Positions 27,704-37,637 of a stretch of DNA of 64,000 bases are shown piece by piece. Each line of letters starts with the position of its first letter. Positions within the stretch are counted from its first letter, which is position 1. Below the pieces are notes generated by a model. The model did not search any database. It had not been told where the DNA came from and saw only the letters and a list, made by a program, of their open reading frames with translations. The stretch covers positions 33,499 through 97,498 of the forward strand of contig NZ_JAFFQR010000019.1 in NCBI RefSeq assembly GCF_020736845.1, in the 5' to 3' direction. This stretch comes from Paenibacillus farraposensis. Lineage in GTDB: Bacteria > Bacillota > Bacilli > Paenibacillales > Paenibacillaceae. The position numbers and the translations under genes are program-made.

Positions 27704-27951
27704 CGTTGTTGAGGAATGGTTCATTGGGACCCTATCTTCTGCACTATGGGAGTAATAGAAGTACCACGAAAGTCGAGTGGGACATGGTACTTTAGTAGTA
27801 TATATATTGGAACCAAAGTGTCCAAGTTTATCCCCTAAAGTTCCAGTACCCATATACCAAAGGCGCATACTCTATACTTCAAATCGCCAAATCATCGCAG
27901 CCTGAAGTCCCATATTCTTTAGTTCCAAAGTAATTTAAGATAGCTTGACCT
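27704..27951. other. Gene-free region downstream of the endoglucanase
   Basis: No supported gene. It holds several scattered AAAGT/TTCCA words and an interrupted inverted repeat, GGTACTTTAG (27786-27795) against CTAAAGTTCCAGTACC (27835-27850). Short open frames here look spurious. Confidence 0.4.
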
Positions 27952-29454
27952 CTAAGGTTGTATACCCCATACCAGCTTGCCCTGATTGTATACAGTAGCA
28001 TGGTCCCAATCTGCGAATGCAGTTTGGTCCGCACCATACGAATAATCGTTGGCCTCATCAAAATTGCTCCAGTTCACAGCATGGATGCGGGATTTTATTT
28101 CTCCGCTTTCCTCACCGGGCTGAATACTTCCTGCTGCATCTGTGAAAGAAATTTCCACATATTTATCAGCCTTGGCCTTCGGATTAGGCAAGGTTACAAA
28201 AGTCGCTGTTACCTTTCCATTGCCAATCTTGGCCCAGTCTAAGAAAAACTGCTGTGCTTGTTTGCTTTCATCTGTGTAATAGTAGCGAATTTTCAAATCA
28301 CTCAGCTTCACAGCTGCTTTGCCTGTGTTTTTGATATTAAATACAGGCCGGATTGCGTTATCCTTATTATTCGTATCAGCGGTACGATATTGCAGTACAA
28401 TCCCGCTCCCGTCACCATGGTTGCTGGTGTCTTCCAAAATTGCCTGTTTCACAAATTTTCCGGAAGCTGACAATTGTGAGTCAGGCCATCCGCCCTTACG
28501 GTCAGCCTCAGGCAGGAGCGCAGCAGAGACTTCCTCTTTGTCGGCTAGCGACCAGTTTGCCCAACTGATTCCGCGGCTGGCCATAAAATCGGTCCATACC
28601 TTGGATTCGTTCAGGAACGGGCCACCGTCCCCCGAAGCATCGCTTGTCCCCCATTCGGTAACAAATACGCCCACGCCTTTATTCAGCGCATTATCGATCC
28701 GGTCACGCAAATATTGTCCATGTGTGCCCGCATAAAAATGCACAGTGTACATAGTATTTTTGTCTGGCAGTGGATTGTTTGCCGCATCATGTACATCCTG
28801 GCTCCATGTGCCTGTTCCTGCAATAATAATATTGTCCGGGTCCTTGGCACGAATGACCTGGGATACCTCTAAGGCATATGGCCGAATTTGGTTGTCCCAG
28901 TTCACTTTACCATTCGGCTCATTGGCAAGCTCATAAATTACGTTGGGCAAATGGCCATACTGAGTGGCAAATTCATTAAAGAAGGCTTTAGCTTCATTTT
29001 TATAAATGTTCGGATCGCCATCCGATAGAATGTGCCAGTCAATAATGACGTACAAGCCCAGTTTCTGTGCCGCTTCAATCGCTTCCTTCACTTTATCCTT
29101 TAATGAAGGATTGGAGATATAACCGTCTTCTTTAGTGTACAATGCAACCCGGAACAAGGAAATGCCCCAATCGTCCCGCAACCATTTCATAGAATCCTCA
29201 TTGATCAGATCTCCATACCATTGAACTCCATGAGAGCTAATTCCTTTGAGCTGCACGGGCTTCCCGTTTTTATCTACCAGCTTCCCGTTCTTCACTGAAA
29301 GTTGTCCATAACGTTCCACAGGAGTCGTTCCAGCAGCTTCTGTCATTTGTGTGTTCCAGTTAAATCCGTTTGTTAACGTTAACAGCAATACCGCAGTTAA
29401 CATCACTGCAACTTTCTTGGCGATCCTTGGCAGGACCCATTGCCTTTTCATCAT
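27952..29454 (-). CDS. eglS: Secreted endo-1,4-beta-glucanase, GH5 with CBM3
   Basis: This 500-residue cellulase has the size and architecture of B. subtilis EglS. A signal peptide of about 40 residues precedes the GH5 domain (about 45-340) with acid/base Glu179 in NEPNG and nucleophile Glu267 in VTEWGTSD. The CBM3 module follows (about 355-495, [25 protein letters not shown]...SWSN-type end, [21 protein letters not shown]). It hydrolyses internal beta-1,4 bonds of cellulose, lichenan or CMC outside the cell. The ribosome site AAAGGAATG precedes two adjacent ATGs. Confidence 0.95.
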   Translation of the reverse strand: MMKRQWVLPRIAKKVAVMLTAVLLLTLTNGFNWNTQMTEAAGTTPVERYGQLSVKNGKLVDKNGKPVQLKGISSHGVQWYGDLINEDSMKWLRDDWGISLFRVALYTKEDGYISNPSLKDKVKEAIEAAQKLGLYVIIDWHILSDGDPNIYKNEAKAFFNEFATQYGHLPNVIYELANEPNGKVNWDNQIRPYALEVSQVIRAKDPDNIIIAGTGTWSQDVHDAANNPLPDKNTMYTVHFYAGTHGQYLRDRIDNALNKGVGVFVTEWGTSDASGDGGPFLNESKVWTDFMASRGISWANWSLADKEEVSAALLPEADRKGGWPDSQLSASGKFVKQAILEDTSNHGDGSGIVLQYRTADTNNKDNAIRPVFNIKNTGKAAVKLSDLKIRYYYTDESKQAQQFFLDWAKIGNGKVTATFVTLPNPKAKADKYVEISFTDAAGSIQPGEESGEIKSRIHAVNWSNFDEANDYSYGADQTAFADWDHATVYNQGKLVWGIQP

Positions 29455-29582
29455 TTACACATTCCTTTCTCTTATTAAAGTGTTATCAGTACGTTGTTCT
29501 CTGCTCTTTTGCTCCTTCCTTTATATCTAAAAGGATCAGGTCCAAATTCGATGCTACTTACCTGTATATGGATGATACTACT

Positions 29583-29611
29583 ATTATAGTTAATTCCATG
29601 TTATATTTCGA
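29583..29611 (-). promoter_or_regulatory. Promoter of the endoglucanase gene
   Basis: On the minus strand, TCGAAA (29611-29606), 17 bases, TATAAT (29588-29583). This gives a leader of about 120 nt. Confidence 0.55.
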
Positions 29612-29800
29612 CTTTATAGTTGAAAATGAATAAAAAGTCACGGTTCTAGGATAATTATGAATTATTTGTTATCATAGCGGGACAAAGGACTTATTTAATC
29701 AGTGCGAAATTTGACGAATTTTAGCCGAAATACAAGAAGCTCTTACAGCTTTTATCATTTTTAATCTGAGGATTTCGCAAAATCCTCAACCTAAAAAAAA

Positions 29801-29841
29801 AAGACTGCAACCCGATGCCCTTGGCTCGGTATAGCAGTCTT
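29801..29841 (-). terminator. Terminator of the 83-residue hypothetical gene
   Basis: AAGACTGC and GCAGTCTT flank a 25-nt loop; on the minus strand it is followed by a long T run. Confidence 0.8.
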
Positions 29842-29871
29842 GTATATAATCGTATATGTTTTAAATTTCCC

Positions 29872-30123
29872 TTACCCCTGAGCGGCTGCCTGAGGTGCGT
29901 TGGTCGTCTGATCTTTCTTCATATCGCCGCCATCCGTTGCTTGCTCTGTAAGTACAGTCTCAGATGAATTGCCCATGACCTTGTCTATGAGTTGCAACCA
30001 AGGTTCTTCACTGCCTCCACAGCTCTCAATATCACCGAGCAAGGAGTCTAGCGTGGTTCCTTCTTCCGGTAAATCAATAACTAAACTGTCTTCGTCAACT
30101 TGGATGGTACAGCAGGTTTTCAT
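29872..30123 (-). CDS. Hypothetical acidic protein
   Basis: This 83-residue acidic protein has three cysteines (KTCCTIQ, ESCGG) and a low-complexity Thr/Gln/Ala tail. The ATG follows GCGAGGGATTT. No domain was recognised. It has its own terminator. Confidence 0.6.
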   Translation of the reverse strand: MKTCCTIQVDEDSLVIDLPEEGTTLDSLLGDIESCGGSEEPWLQLIDKVMGNSSETVLTEQATDGGDMKKDQTTNAPQAAAQG

Positions 30124-30314
30124 TGTAAATCCCTCGCTTAATTCTTATTTGAGCATGCACAAAGCAAACTAACTCAGATGGGATACCCCCATAGATTCAG
30201 GATAAGCACTTGAATCCGTCTGAAATTATAATCCTATTGCTCATCAATTGCAATGAACAAACCTTGAACTTTTGCAGAAAAAGCGAGGTTTTATATAAAA
30301 TTTTCAAAAAATAG

Positions 30315-30659
30315 TTAGATGCTTGTAACAATCCGATCCACTAAGCCATACACTACTGCCTCTTCAGCCGTAAGGAAGTGGTCTCTGTCCGTATCTTTTT
30401 CCACCCGTTCCAGCGGCAATCCTGTATGGTCGGCCAAAATACGGTTGAGCTGTTGTCGGCTTTTGATCAGACGCTCGGCATAGATCAGTACATCGGAAGC
30501 CTGTCCCTTGGCTCCCCCCAGCGGCTGGTGGATCATAATCTCACTGTTGGGTAATGCCATTCGCTTGCCTTTTGTGCCCCCGGTCAGTAAAATCGTGCCA
30601 AAGCTCGCTGCCATGCCTGTGCAGATCGTCGATATATCATTTTTCACAATGCTTCGCAT
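30315..30659 (-). pseudogene. clpP: N-terminally truncated ClpP protease
   Basis: This 114-codon frame matches the C-terminal part of ClpP. It keeps the catalytic Ser in [11 protein letters not shown], the His in [14 protein letters not shown] and the Asp region [13 protein letters not shown], but lacks about 85 N-terminal residues, including the SPGG oxyanion segment. It starts [16 protein letters not shown], where normal ClpP has FIKPDVSTICTGM. The start lies inside the 3' end of the preceding gene. It may be expressed but should not form a normal ClpP ring. Confidence 0.75.
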
Positions 30660-30894
30660 GCTTCAACAACTGCTGAATCTCTTCGCTAATCTGAAAATCG
30701 GTACATCCTGATCGCTGCAACTCTTCCGCCTGTTCACGCAATTGCCTTGCTTGCTGAAAGTAACCACGAATTTCATCCATAAGCTGTTCGTATGCTGCCC
30801 GAGCCTGGGCAATAGACCTCACTTCTTTTTCTGCTTCCTGTGCTAGTTTCTGGTTCTTCAACCCCTCTGCCACTACCTGTTCACGTTTTGCCAT
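30637..30894 (-). CDS. Small coiled-coil protein fused to the clpP break point
   Basis: This is an 85-residue, Glu/Gln/Lys-rich, probably helical protein ([21 protein letters not shown]...). The ATG at 30894 follows AAAGGAGG. Its last eight codons overlap, in another frame, the start of the truncated clpP. The function is unknown. Confidence 0.55.
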   Translation of the reverse strand: MAKREQVVAEGLKNQKLAQEAEKEVRSIAQARAAYEQLMDEIRGYFQQARQLREQAEELQRSGCTDFQISEEIQQLLKHAKHCEK

Positions 30895-30927
30895 TCGTTT
30901 CGTCCTCCTTTGGTTTTGTGCATGCAA

Positions 30928-30970
30928 AAAAGCTCATTCCTACTCATGGTTCAAGTTGGAAAGAGCTTTT
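30928..30970 (-). terminator. Terminator-like hairpin upstream of the coiled-coil gene
   Basis: AAAAGCTCATTCC and GGAAAGAGCTTTT pair; on the minus strand T6 follows. It could end a transcript from upstream or attenuate the coiled-coil gene. Confidence 0.65.
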
Positions 30971-31052
30971 GAAAGTTTATCAAGTGTTTGAATTGTTTAG
31001 TGTTTGGTTTGTTGGTTATATTGTACGACCCTGCTACTAAGATGTAAACATT

Positions 31053-31311
31053 TTATTCTTCAGCGTCTTCATATAAATTATCAAGAAACTCAAAAATATC
31101 ATTCGCAAGAAAGTACATATTACTCATATCCTCGGAGTCTTCAGGCTCTTCCTCATGATCCCAAAAATAAATAGTTTCATTGTAGGGCTCTTTTGTTCCT
31201 AAGCATATGACGTTACCACCAGGGTCATGAATAAAGTATTTTCAGATGCGTTCGTTCCAAATTTGTTATTACCATCTTCTCTGCCTTCACCGTTCGGTTA
31301 AAGGCATCGTA
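31053..31311 (-). pseudogene. Relic of an older RHS tip/immunity module (rhs fragment plus SMI1/KNR4 remnant)
   Basis: At 31276-31311 a 36-nt stretch is identical to 32979-33014 in the rhs core (coding YDAFNRTVKAEK). After a shift, a frame to the stop at 31053 reads HDPGGNVICLGT...IYFWDHEEEPEDSED, the C-terminal signature of SMI1/KNR4 (SUKH-1) immunity proteins. The toxin tip and most of the immunity gene are lost. This fits a displaced toxin-immunity cassette left behind by tip replacement. Confidence 0.7.
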
Positions 31312-31420
31312 ACGTACAAAAAATAGTTTATATTAAACCAGTTACTTTCCTCTATACTAAAAAACTGTAGAACAGGAAATTCCTGAACTACAGTTTTCTT
31401 CCTTATAAATGTGTATACAA

Positions 31421-31954
31421 TTATTCATTAAATCTTAATTCATCAATTAATTCTTCCAGACTTGAATGTATTTCTTCATATGTTGCTCTTTCATAATCTT
31501 CAAGATAAACTTTTCCATTTGAATTATCAATAACTAATAATAAACCATTAGATTCTATGCCGATAGGAATATACCGAAGCTCTCCCCCATGTTCTTGACG
31601 GTAATCTATTATTTTTTTTATGAACCTAGTAGGCTCAATATTAGGTATCACAGGATTTAAATTAACATTGTACTCCTTAATCCAGCCAGACAATTGAAAA
31701 AAATAATAAGAGTTAAAATATGCTTTTACCGACTCGTTCAAACTGAAATTAAGCTTTTGCTCAATTACTTTAAAATCGTATATTTCCTCTTTATCCACTG
31801 GAAGCCATGAAACATAGCCCTCTTCATCCTTTTCTCCTACGTATAACTTATTCCCAGCCTCTTCAATCCAAGATGTTTGAGGTAACGTTTCATTGAACTC
31901 TTTCCACTTGTATATATATCTATTAAAATATTCACTCATCGAGTCTTTTAACAT
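31421..31954 (-). CDS. Syd-family (SUKH-2-like) immunity protein
   Basis: This 177-residue acidic protein has the Syd-like layout: a helical N-terminus (EYFNRYIYKWKEFNETLP), the segment GYVSWLPVDKEEIYDF, SLNESVKAYFNSYYFFQLSGW and a final EEIHSSLEELI. Syd-like proteins (SUKH-2) commonly serve as immunity proteins for polymorphic toxins. It starts 4 nt after the rhs stop, with its ribosome site AAAGGAG inside the rhs 3' end. The likely role is to neutralise the RHS tip. Confidence 0.75.
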   Translation of the reverse strand: MLKDSMSEYFNRYIYKWKEFNETLPQTSWIEEAGNKLYVGEKDEEGYVSWLPVDKEEIYDFKVIEQKLNFSLNESVKAYFNSYYFFQLSGWIKEYNVNLNPVIPNIEPTRFIKKIIDYRQEHGGELRYIPIGIESNGLLLVIDNSNGKVYLEDYERATYEEIHSSLEELIDELRFNE

Positions 31955-31958
31955 TTAA

Positions 31959-34900
31959 CTATTCTCCTTTATCTAGCAGTCTCTGTAACATTTCTGCATA
32001 AGCTGAGTCATTCCCCCAAACACCCGCACGCTTCTCTCCATTGTGTATTCCTCCAGAACCAGGATGCAATGGTACTGGAACAGGAACAGCCTGTCCTCCA
32101 CCTCCTATATGGTGATGAATTAATCCTTCACTTCGTAGTCCTTTCAAATCATATTGAGGAAAGTATGTTCTAAATATATCATCATTTTTAGGCATGGTTG
32201 TAAATGGATCTTTACCTTCAATTATTTTTCTATTTTTATCACTGAATGCTTCAGGATGTCTCTCCATTAATTCTTTCCAAAAATATTTATTGTCCCTTAA
32301 CCATCCTTCAGAATTTGTATCACGCTTTCCTTTTCCTACAAAAGGCATTTCCACCACTAGTCGTGGATCGGCAGTATATATTACATCCAGCTTATCTAAA
32401 TCCGCATTACGATAAGTTCTAATTGGATGATCCGGGTTTAAATCAGCATCATAACGATTCCCTTTCCACTCACACATGTACCCACTCGGGTCCACGTAGT
32501 GGATGGGGTTATTCCCTACATACGCGTATAGATTCAGTCCGTCTCCGCGGTACGTATCTTCCTGCGTAAAGCGGGCAATGGCCGGGTTGTAGAAACGAGC
32601 TCGCAGGTAATACTGCTGCGTTACACTGTCCCACGCCTCTCCCGCATAGCGGAAGCGGTTCTCGATCTGCTCTGCCATCGACAGCGTATTCCCGAATGCA
32701 TCATATTCGTAGCTATTCTGAATTCCGCCCTTACGGTCGGTCAGATGCAGGACATCTCCATGGATGTTATTTACATAATAAGACGGATTCCCTACCTCGT
32801 CCACCCGAGCTAGCAGTTCATGTCCTCGTACAAACGAGGCCTGGACTCGGGCTTCCTCATCTAGCTCGTTCACCATATACCAGCCGTCATACACAAATCG
32901 ACGATGGGTTCCGTTCTCCTCGACTCCATTTCGCAGTCCTTCCGGATCATACAGGTGGCGGATATAGCTACCGTCCGACTTCTCTGCCTTCACCGTTCGG
33001 TTAAAGGCATCGTAGGCATATGAGATACTTTCCTGTCCGCTTCGCTCTCGCAGCAGGTTCCCCTGCGCATCATATTCGTAACGCGTCTGCTGTCCTCGCG
33101 ATCCCGCTTCCTGATCCGAACCTTCACCCAGCGCTTCTTCCAAAACCGACAGCAGGCGATTACGGGAATCGTACGTATAGCTCGCTTTGTGGTCGTTCCA
33201 CATCCGACTTAACCGATTTCCCACCGCATCATACGATAAACGTTCCATACCCCATCCCGGGTATTCTGCTTCCACCAGTTGCCCTATGGCATCGTAGCGA
33301 TACTTTGTTCGTTTTCCGTTTTCGTCCCGGGCGATCTGGTGACCGTTGTTATCATATTCATAACGGTGCTGTAGGAGCGGACTTCCGTCTGGCGATTGCG
33401 CTAACAGCTTCGAGACATTTCCGTCCTCATCATAGCCGTATGCCATCTCAATACCGTTACCATATAGAATGGAAGCCACACGGTTACCGTGTACGTATCC
33501 ATACTTCGCCAGCAGTTCTTGATCCTGTCGGATCTCGGAGACACGCCCAACCAGATCATAGCGGTATACCGTAGTCCGTCCCCCCGCATCGGTCTGAGCA
33601 ATCCGGTTGCCTTCTACATCATACTCATAAGCCAGTATTTTACGGCCCGGACTACGATCTTCTGCCATGTTGTTACTCATCAGGCTGGCAAACGCTGCGC
33701 TCATATTCCCGCTGTTGTTCATATATTTGCCCGTCAGCAAACCATCTTCATTGTACGTATAATCATATCGCGTATACTCGTTTGCCGCCGTTTGCAGCAG
33801 ACCGTCTTCCCGGTACACATAAGTTTCTTCCATGCCACTCGACATCTCACGCCGCTTGATCAACTGGTCATTGAAGTTATATGCATACTCGATGACTTTG
33901 CCGTTACGGTCCGTTTGCCGGGCCAAGCGGCCTTCGGTGTCATACTGGTACAGCATCTTCTGCTGGCCCGGGTCTTGTATAGCAGACAGCTTGCCCAAGC
34001 TGTTGTAGTCATACTGCGTCGTTTGACCGTTTCCGTCCGTCGAGCTGACGATATTCCCCGCATAGTCGTAGCTGTATTGCTCCGTGCTGCCGTCCGCTTT
34101 GTGAAGGGCCGTGATCTTGCCCCAGCCGTCTACGGTATGGCGGGTTAGATGGCCTTCACCATCCCGAATGCCTGTAATGTTGCCTGCCGCATCATAAATA
34201 TATTCTTGTTTTACGATGCCTTGTCCTGCCTTGGCTGGTGCCAGCACTTGCTTCACTCGGCCACCAAGGGTGTACGTATATTCGACTCCAACACCGCCAT
34301 CCATTTTGCTGGCCAGTTCACCGAACTCATTATAGCGGCTGCGCTCCATGATCTGCCCATACGGATCAGCCACCTCAATTAACCGGTTCAGGCGGTCATA
34401 GGTGAAGGTCATTCCCGGTCCGTCATCGACAGCCGGATCATACTGATTCGGCGTGACTTGCTTCACGATATTGCCTGTCTTGTCATAGAACAGACGGGTC
34501 GTACCCCCGCGTTTCCCGATCATGCGGATACGCCGATTCATCGGGTCATACATATAGGTTACCTTGCTACCATTCGTATCCGTCTCTTCGATCACATTCC
34601 CCGTGCGGTCGTATTTCAAATAGACGCTGCTGGCCCGGGCATCTTTACCCTCCCGGCGGCTGATCTGAACCATTCGATCTACGGCATCGTAGCTGATCTC
34701 GGTTTGATGCCCTTCCGGGGTCACGATCTCGACTACATTGCCGTTACGGTCATAACCGTATGAAGTGACAGCATCCACCAAACCCGGTACGCGATCGGTC
34801 AGATCTTCCGCACTCAGCACTTCCACGCGCCGTTGCAGCCATCCGGCTTTGTTATATTCGTAGCGGATGAACCGATCCTTTTGCTCGTTCAGTTTCTGTC

Positions 34901-37619
34901 TTTCCGACGTTTTCTGGTTCAGACAATCGTACGTATAGCGTATTTCCGCTCCAGTATCATCCGCAATGGCAATTACCCGATGATTACGGTCATAGCTGTA
35001 ATGAACGCTTTGATAGTTCTCCGCATAACCCGTCTCACTGACATACTCCTGTGTCCGTTTCTCTTCCAGCAGATTTCCGGCTAGATCATAACGGTACAAG
35101 GTCAGGCGATACCGAATGGGACCCGTGCTGACAGTTTCTCCCGAGCTTTCTTCCCCGGCTTCCTCCACAGGCTCACGCTTTTCAATTAACCATCCTGCCG
35201 TATTATATACATAAAGCGTTCCAAAACGTTCACTATCGTTCGCTCCACGAGCATAGCCTTTGGCATCAATGGCTTTGGCCACACGCCCTGCATGATCATA
35301 CACGAACCGGCGGCTGACATGACCTTCTGCGTCGGTGATTTGAATCAAACGATTCATGGCATCATATACATACTCAGTGCCCGGCCCATCATCAATCATC
35401 GGATCATAATGTTCCGGTGAGATCATTTTGCTCAAATTCCCGACAGCATCGTATTTCATACGAGCGATACCGCCGTCCGGATACATCGCCTTGGTCCTGC
35501 GTCCCCGGTGGTCGTACTCGTACTCTGTTCCGGGCCCATCATCTTCCGCGTGGTTATAGTGATTCGGTTCAATCTCTTTTAAAATGTTATCGTTGATATC
35601 ATACCGGATACGGGATACGTTCTGAGCCAGGTCCGTCATCCGGACCAGACGATCCATCGCATCGTAACGATATTCGGTGCCTTTGCCATTATCTATACGG
35701 GCGACATAATCGTTAGGAAGCACTTTTTTGACCAAATTGCCCATCTTATCATAGAACATCAACGTGGTGTTGCCTTCGGCATCTACGATCCGTGTACGCT
35801 TGTTCAAATGGTTATATTCGAACTCTACCGTGCCATAGTCCGTGGTAATGCTCATCATCCGCGCGGCCTCATCAAACGTGTATCGGTACTCATTGCCTTC
35901 GGCATCTCGTACCCGGGTTGGCGAGTCCGTGTGGCCTGTCTCATACGAATAAACTGTCGTATGACCGAGTGCATCCGTGCTGCTCAATACTCGGCCGTGT
36001 GAATCATACGTATAAGAAATGACCGCCTGATTTCCGTCTCCAACGCTGGACTTTTCTTCGATCAGTCTTCCCACAGCGTCATATGTGAACCATTTCTCTA
36101 TTACGCCGTTAACTGCGATCTGGGTCACGTTATGATCCTGGTCGTATTGACGCTCAGTACGTGTTCCGTCTGGACGTATTTCTTCCAGCAGGCTGCCATA
36201 GCGATCATACACCCACTGTGTCGTATGCCCCCCGGTGTCGGTATGACTTGATTTATTTTGGTACGCATCATACGTAAAGGACTCGCGAGTTCCATCACTG
36301 TAGATCGTATCCGTCACCAGATCATCGGCATTGTATTCAAATTTCTCTACGGCTCCTGTCGCGTGATACGTAAAAGTAGTTCTCCGCTCCGCATCGTCGT
36401 ATTCGATATCCGTAACCTGATCGTCTGCGTCCCACTGCCTGATGACCCGGCCATGATGATCATATTGATTTCGGACATACTTATGTCCGTTTTGGTCGGT
36501 AATCGTATCTATATACCCTTGGCTGTCATATTCGTATGTGGTGGTTCCACTATTCGGATATGTAACCCGGGTCAGCCAATCCCCCTTGTACTCATACATT
36601 ACCGTTCTGCCAATGTTATCGGTAATCTGCTGCAGCTTGCCAGCTTCATACGTGAATTTGATTTCTTTTTCGCCTGGCGTGGTCAACTTGTACAGTCCAT
36701 CATGGTTATAGTGAAGCACGGTCTGGTTCCCGGAACGATCGGTTATACGTAACAGACGACCTTCGAAATCGTACACGTATGCATTACGTTGCAGATCCTG
36801 TAATACATACTCCCGCGTTCCGATGTTCTCCGTAAGAGCATATTCCTGCTTGCCTCCCTTCTCGTTAACCCATTGATCATCCTGAAGAATAAAGCTTTCA
36901 TAGTGTCCGTCTGTACATATGACCAGAATATGATCCTCCACCCGTTGGAGCGAGCTTTCATAGGTAAAAGTAAACCCTTTGCCCGTTGCCCCTGCTACCG
37001 GATGAATGGAGTTATACGTACGAACCATCTCAATCGGCGGGCCGATATCATACACTACCAAATCTGTCGCCGTAAAATAAAATCTGCCTTTAACAACATC
37101 TACCGGATCTGCGCGTGTAACGAGATTGCCGAGGCTGGATATCGCAGACTTTTTTAAATTGTCGATCGTTAGCGATTCCTTCACATTCCCATGCTTTCGA
37201 TAGTCATCCGCCATAGAGCCTGCCATATCACCTGCCACTGAGGACAGATAAGAGCCGATCTTTCTATTACCTGCAAAAGAAAATGCTCCTGCTACAAAGC
37301 TTCGGGTCAAGTTCGATTTAAGATCTGTTTGTCCGGTATTCATCACATCCTGAACCGTTCCCGCCGCAGCTCCACCTGCTACTAGACGTAAATAGATATT
37401 AAGAGCGCCTGTACCGCATTTTACTCCCGTCATAAATTTCCCGGCTACAGTTGCACTGATAAATCCATTACTAAAGCTGCTCATATAGTGTCCAATCAGC
37501 GTCTCGCCTGGACGGGCATTTGGATCAAATATAGCCGTAATCCCTGTATTAATTCCGCCACCTATGGAAGGGACGACGAGAGCACTTGCACCTCCAGTGA
37601 GAAACGCTACTCCAGCCAC
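31959..37619 (-). CDS. RHS-repeat polymorphic toxin with C-terminal HNH/endonuclease VII-like tip
   Basis: This is a 1886-residue protein. Residues 1-150 are Gly/Ala-rich (pre-toxin or membrane-like), then DPVDVVKGRFYFTATDLVV opens the RHS part. YD repeats (YDxxGRL, RYDAxGRL types) fill about 230-1700 and form the toxin-enclosing shell. The core ends at DPSG (Asp1710). The last 173 residues are a distinct, AT-rich tip with HHHIGGGGQAVPVP (His1835-1837) and LHPGSGGIHN, resembling HNH/endonuclease VII-fold RHS nucleases. The GTG start is weak (AAGGGG 13-14 nt upstream). The frame is continuous with the upstream hub gene apart from one TAA. Confidence 0.9.
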   Translation of the reverse strand: MAGVAFLTGGASALVVPSIGGGINTGITAIFDPNARPGETLIGHYMSSFSNGFISATVAGKFMTGVKCGTGALNIYLRLVAGGAAAGTVQDVMNTGQTDLKSNLTRSFVAGAFSFAGNRKIGSYLSSVAGDMAGSMADDYRKHGNVKESLTIDNLKKSAISSLGNLVTRADPVDVVKGRFYFTATDLVVYDIGPPIEMVRTYNSIHPVAGATGKGFTFTYESSLQRVEDHILVICTDGHYESFILQDDQWVNEKGGKQEYALTENIGTREYVLQDLQRNAYVYDFEGRLLRITDRSGNQTVLHYNHDGLYKLTTPGEKEIKFTYEAGKLQQITDNIGRTVMYEYKGDWLTRVTYPNSGTTTYEYDSQGYIDTITDQNGHKYVRNQYDHHGRVIRQWDADDQVTDIEYDDAERRTTFTYHATGAVEKFEYNADDLVTDTIYSDGTRESFTYDAYQNKSSHTDTGGHTTQWVYDRYGSLLEEIRPDGTRTERQYDQDHNVTQIAVNGVIEKWFTYDAVGRLIEEKSSVGDGNQAVISYTYDSHGRVLSSTDALGHTTVYSYETGHTDSPTRVRDAEGNEYRYTFDEAARMMSITTDYGTVEFEYNHLNKRTRIVDAEGNTTLMFYDKMGNLVKKVLPNDYVARIDNGKGTEYRYDAMDRLVRMTDLAQNVSRIRYDINDNILKEIEPNHYNHAEDDGPGTEYEYDHRGRRTKAMYPDGGIARMKYDAVGNLSKMISPEHYDPMIDDGPGTEYVYDAMNRLIQITDAEGHVSRRFVYDHAGRVAKAIDAKGYARGANDSERFGTLYVYNTAGWLIEKREPVEEAGEESSGETVSTGPIRYRLTLYRYDLAGNLLEEKRTQEYVSETGYAENYQSVHYSYDRNHRVIAIADDTGAEIRYTYDCLNQKTSERQKLNEQKDRFIRYEYNKAGWLQRRVEVLSAEDLTDRVPGLVDAVTSYGYDRNGNVVEIVTPEGHQTEISYDAVDRMVQISRREGKDARASSVYLKYDRTGNVIEETDTNGSKVTYMYDPMNRRIRMIGKRGGTTRLFYDKTGNIVKQVTPNQYDPAVDDGPGMTFTYDRLNRLIEVADPYGQIMERSRYNEFGELASKMDGGVGVEYTYTLGGRVKQVLAPAKAGQGIVKQEYIYDAAGNITGIRDGEGHLTRHTVDGWGKITALHKADGSTEQYSYDYAGNIVSSTDGNGQTTQYDYNSLGKLSAIQDPGQQKMLYQYDTEGRLARQTDRNGKVIEYAYNFNDQLIKRREMSSGMEETYVYREDGLLQTAANEYTRYDYTYNEDGLLTGKYMNNSGNMSAAFASLMSNNMAEDRSPGRKILAYEYDVEGNRIAQTDAGGRTTVYRYDLVGRVSEIRQDQELLAKYGYVHGNRVASILYGNGIEMAYGYDEDGNVSKLLAQSPDGSPLLQHRYEYDNNGHQIARDENGKRTKYRYDAIGQLVEAEYPGWGMERLSYDAVGNRLSRMWNDHKASYTYDSRNRLLSVLEEALGEGSDQEAGSRGQQTRYEYDAQGNLLRERSGQESISYAYDAFNRTVKAEKSDGSYIRHLYDPEGLRNGVEENGTHRRFVYDGWYMVNELDEEARVQASFVRGHELLARVDEVGNPSYYVNNIHGDVLHLTDRKGGIQNSYEYDAFGNTLSMAEQIENRFRYAGEAWDSVTQQYYLRARFYNPAIARFTQEDTYRGDGLNLYAYVGNNPIHYVDPSGYMCEWKGNRYDADLNPDHPIRTYRNADLDKLDVIYTADPRLVVEMPFVGKGKRDTNSEGWLRDNKYFWKELMERHPEAFSDKNRKIIEGKDPFTTMPKNDDIFRTYFPQYDLKGLRSEGLIHHHIGGGGQAVPVPVPLHPGSGGIHNGEKRAGVWGNDSAYAEMLQRLLDKGE

Positions 37620-37637
37620 TGAAACCGTTACGGCCCC

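Noticed and set aside
31421..31954. Assignment of the 177-aa gene to the SMI1/KNR4 (SUKH-1) family
   Set aside because: Its layout fits Syd/SUKH-2 better; the SMI1/KNR4 signature occurs only in the relic at 31053-31311.
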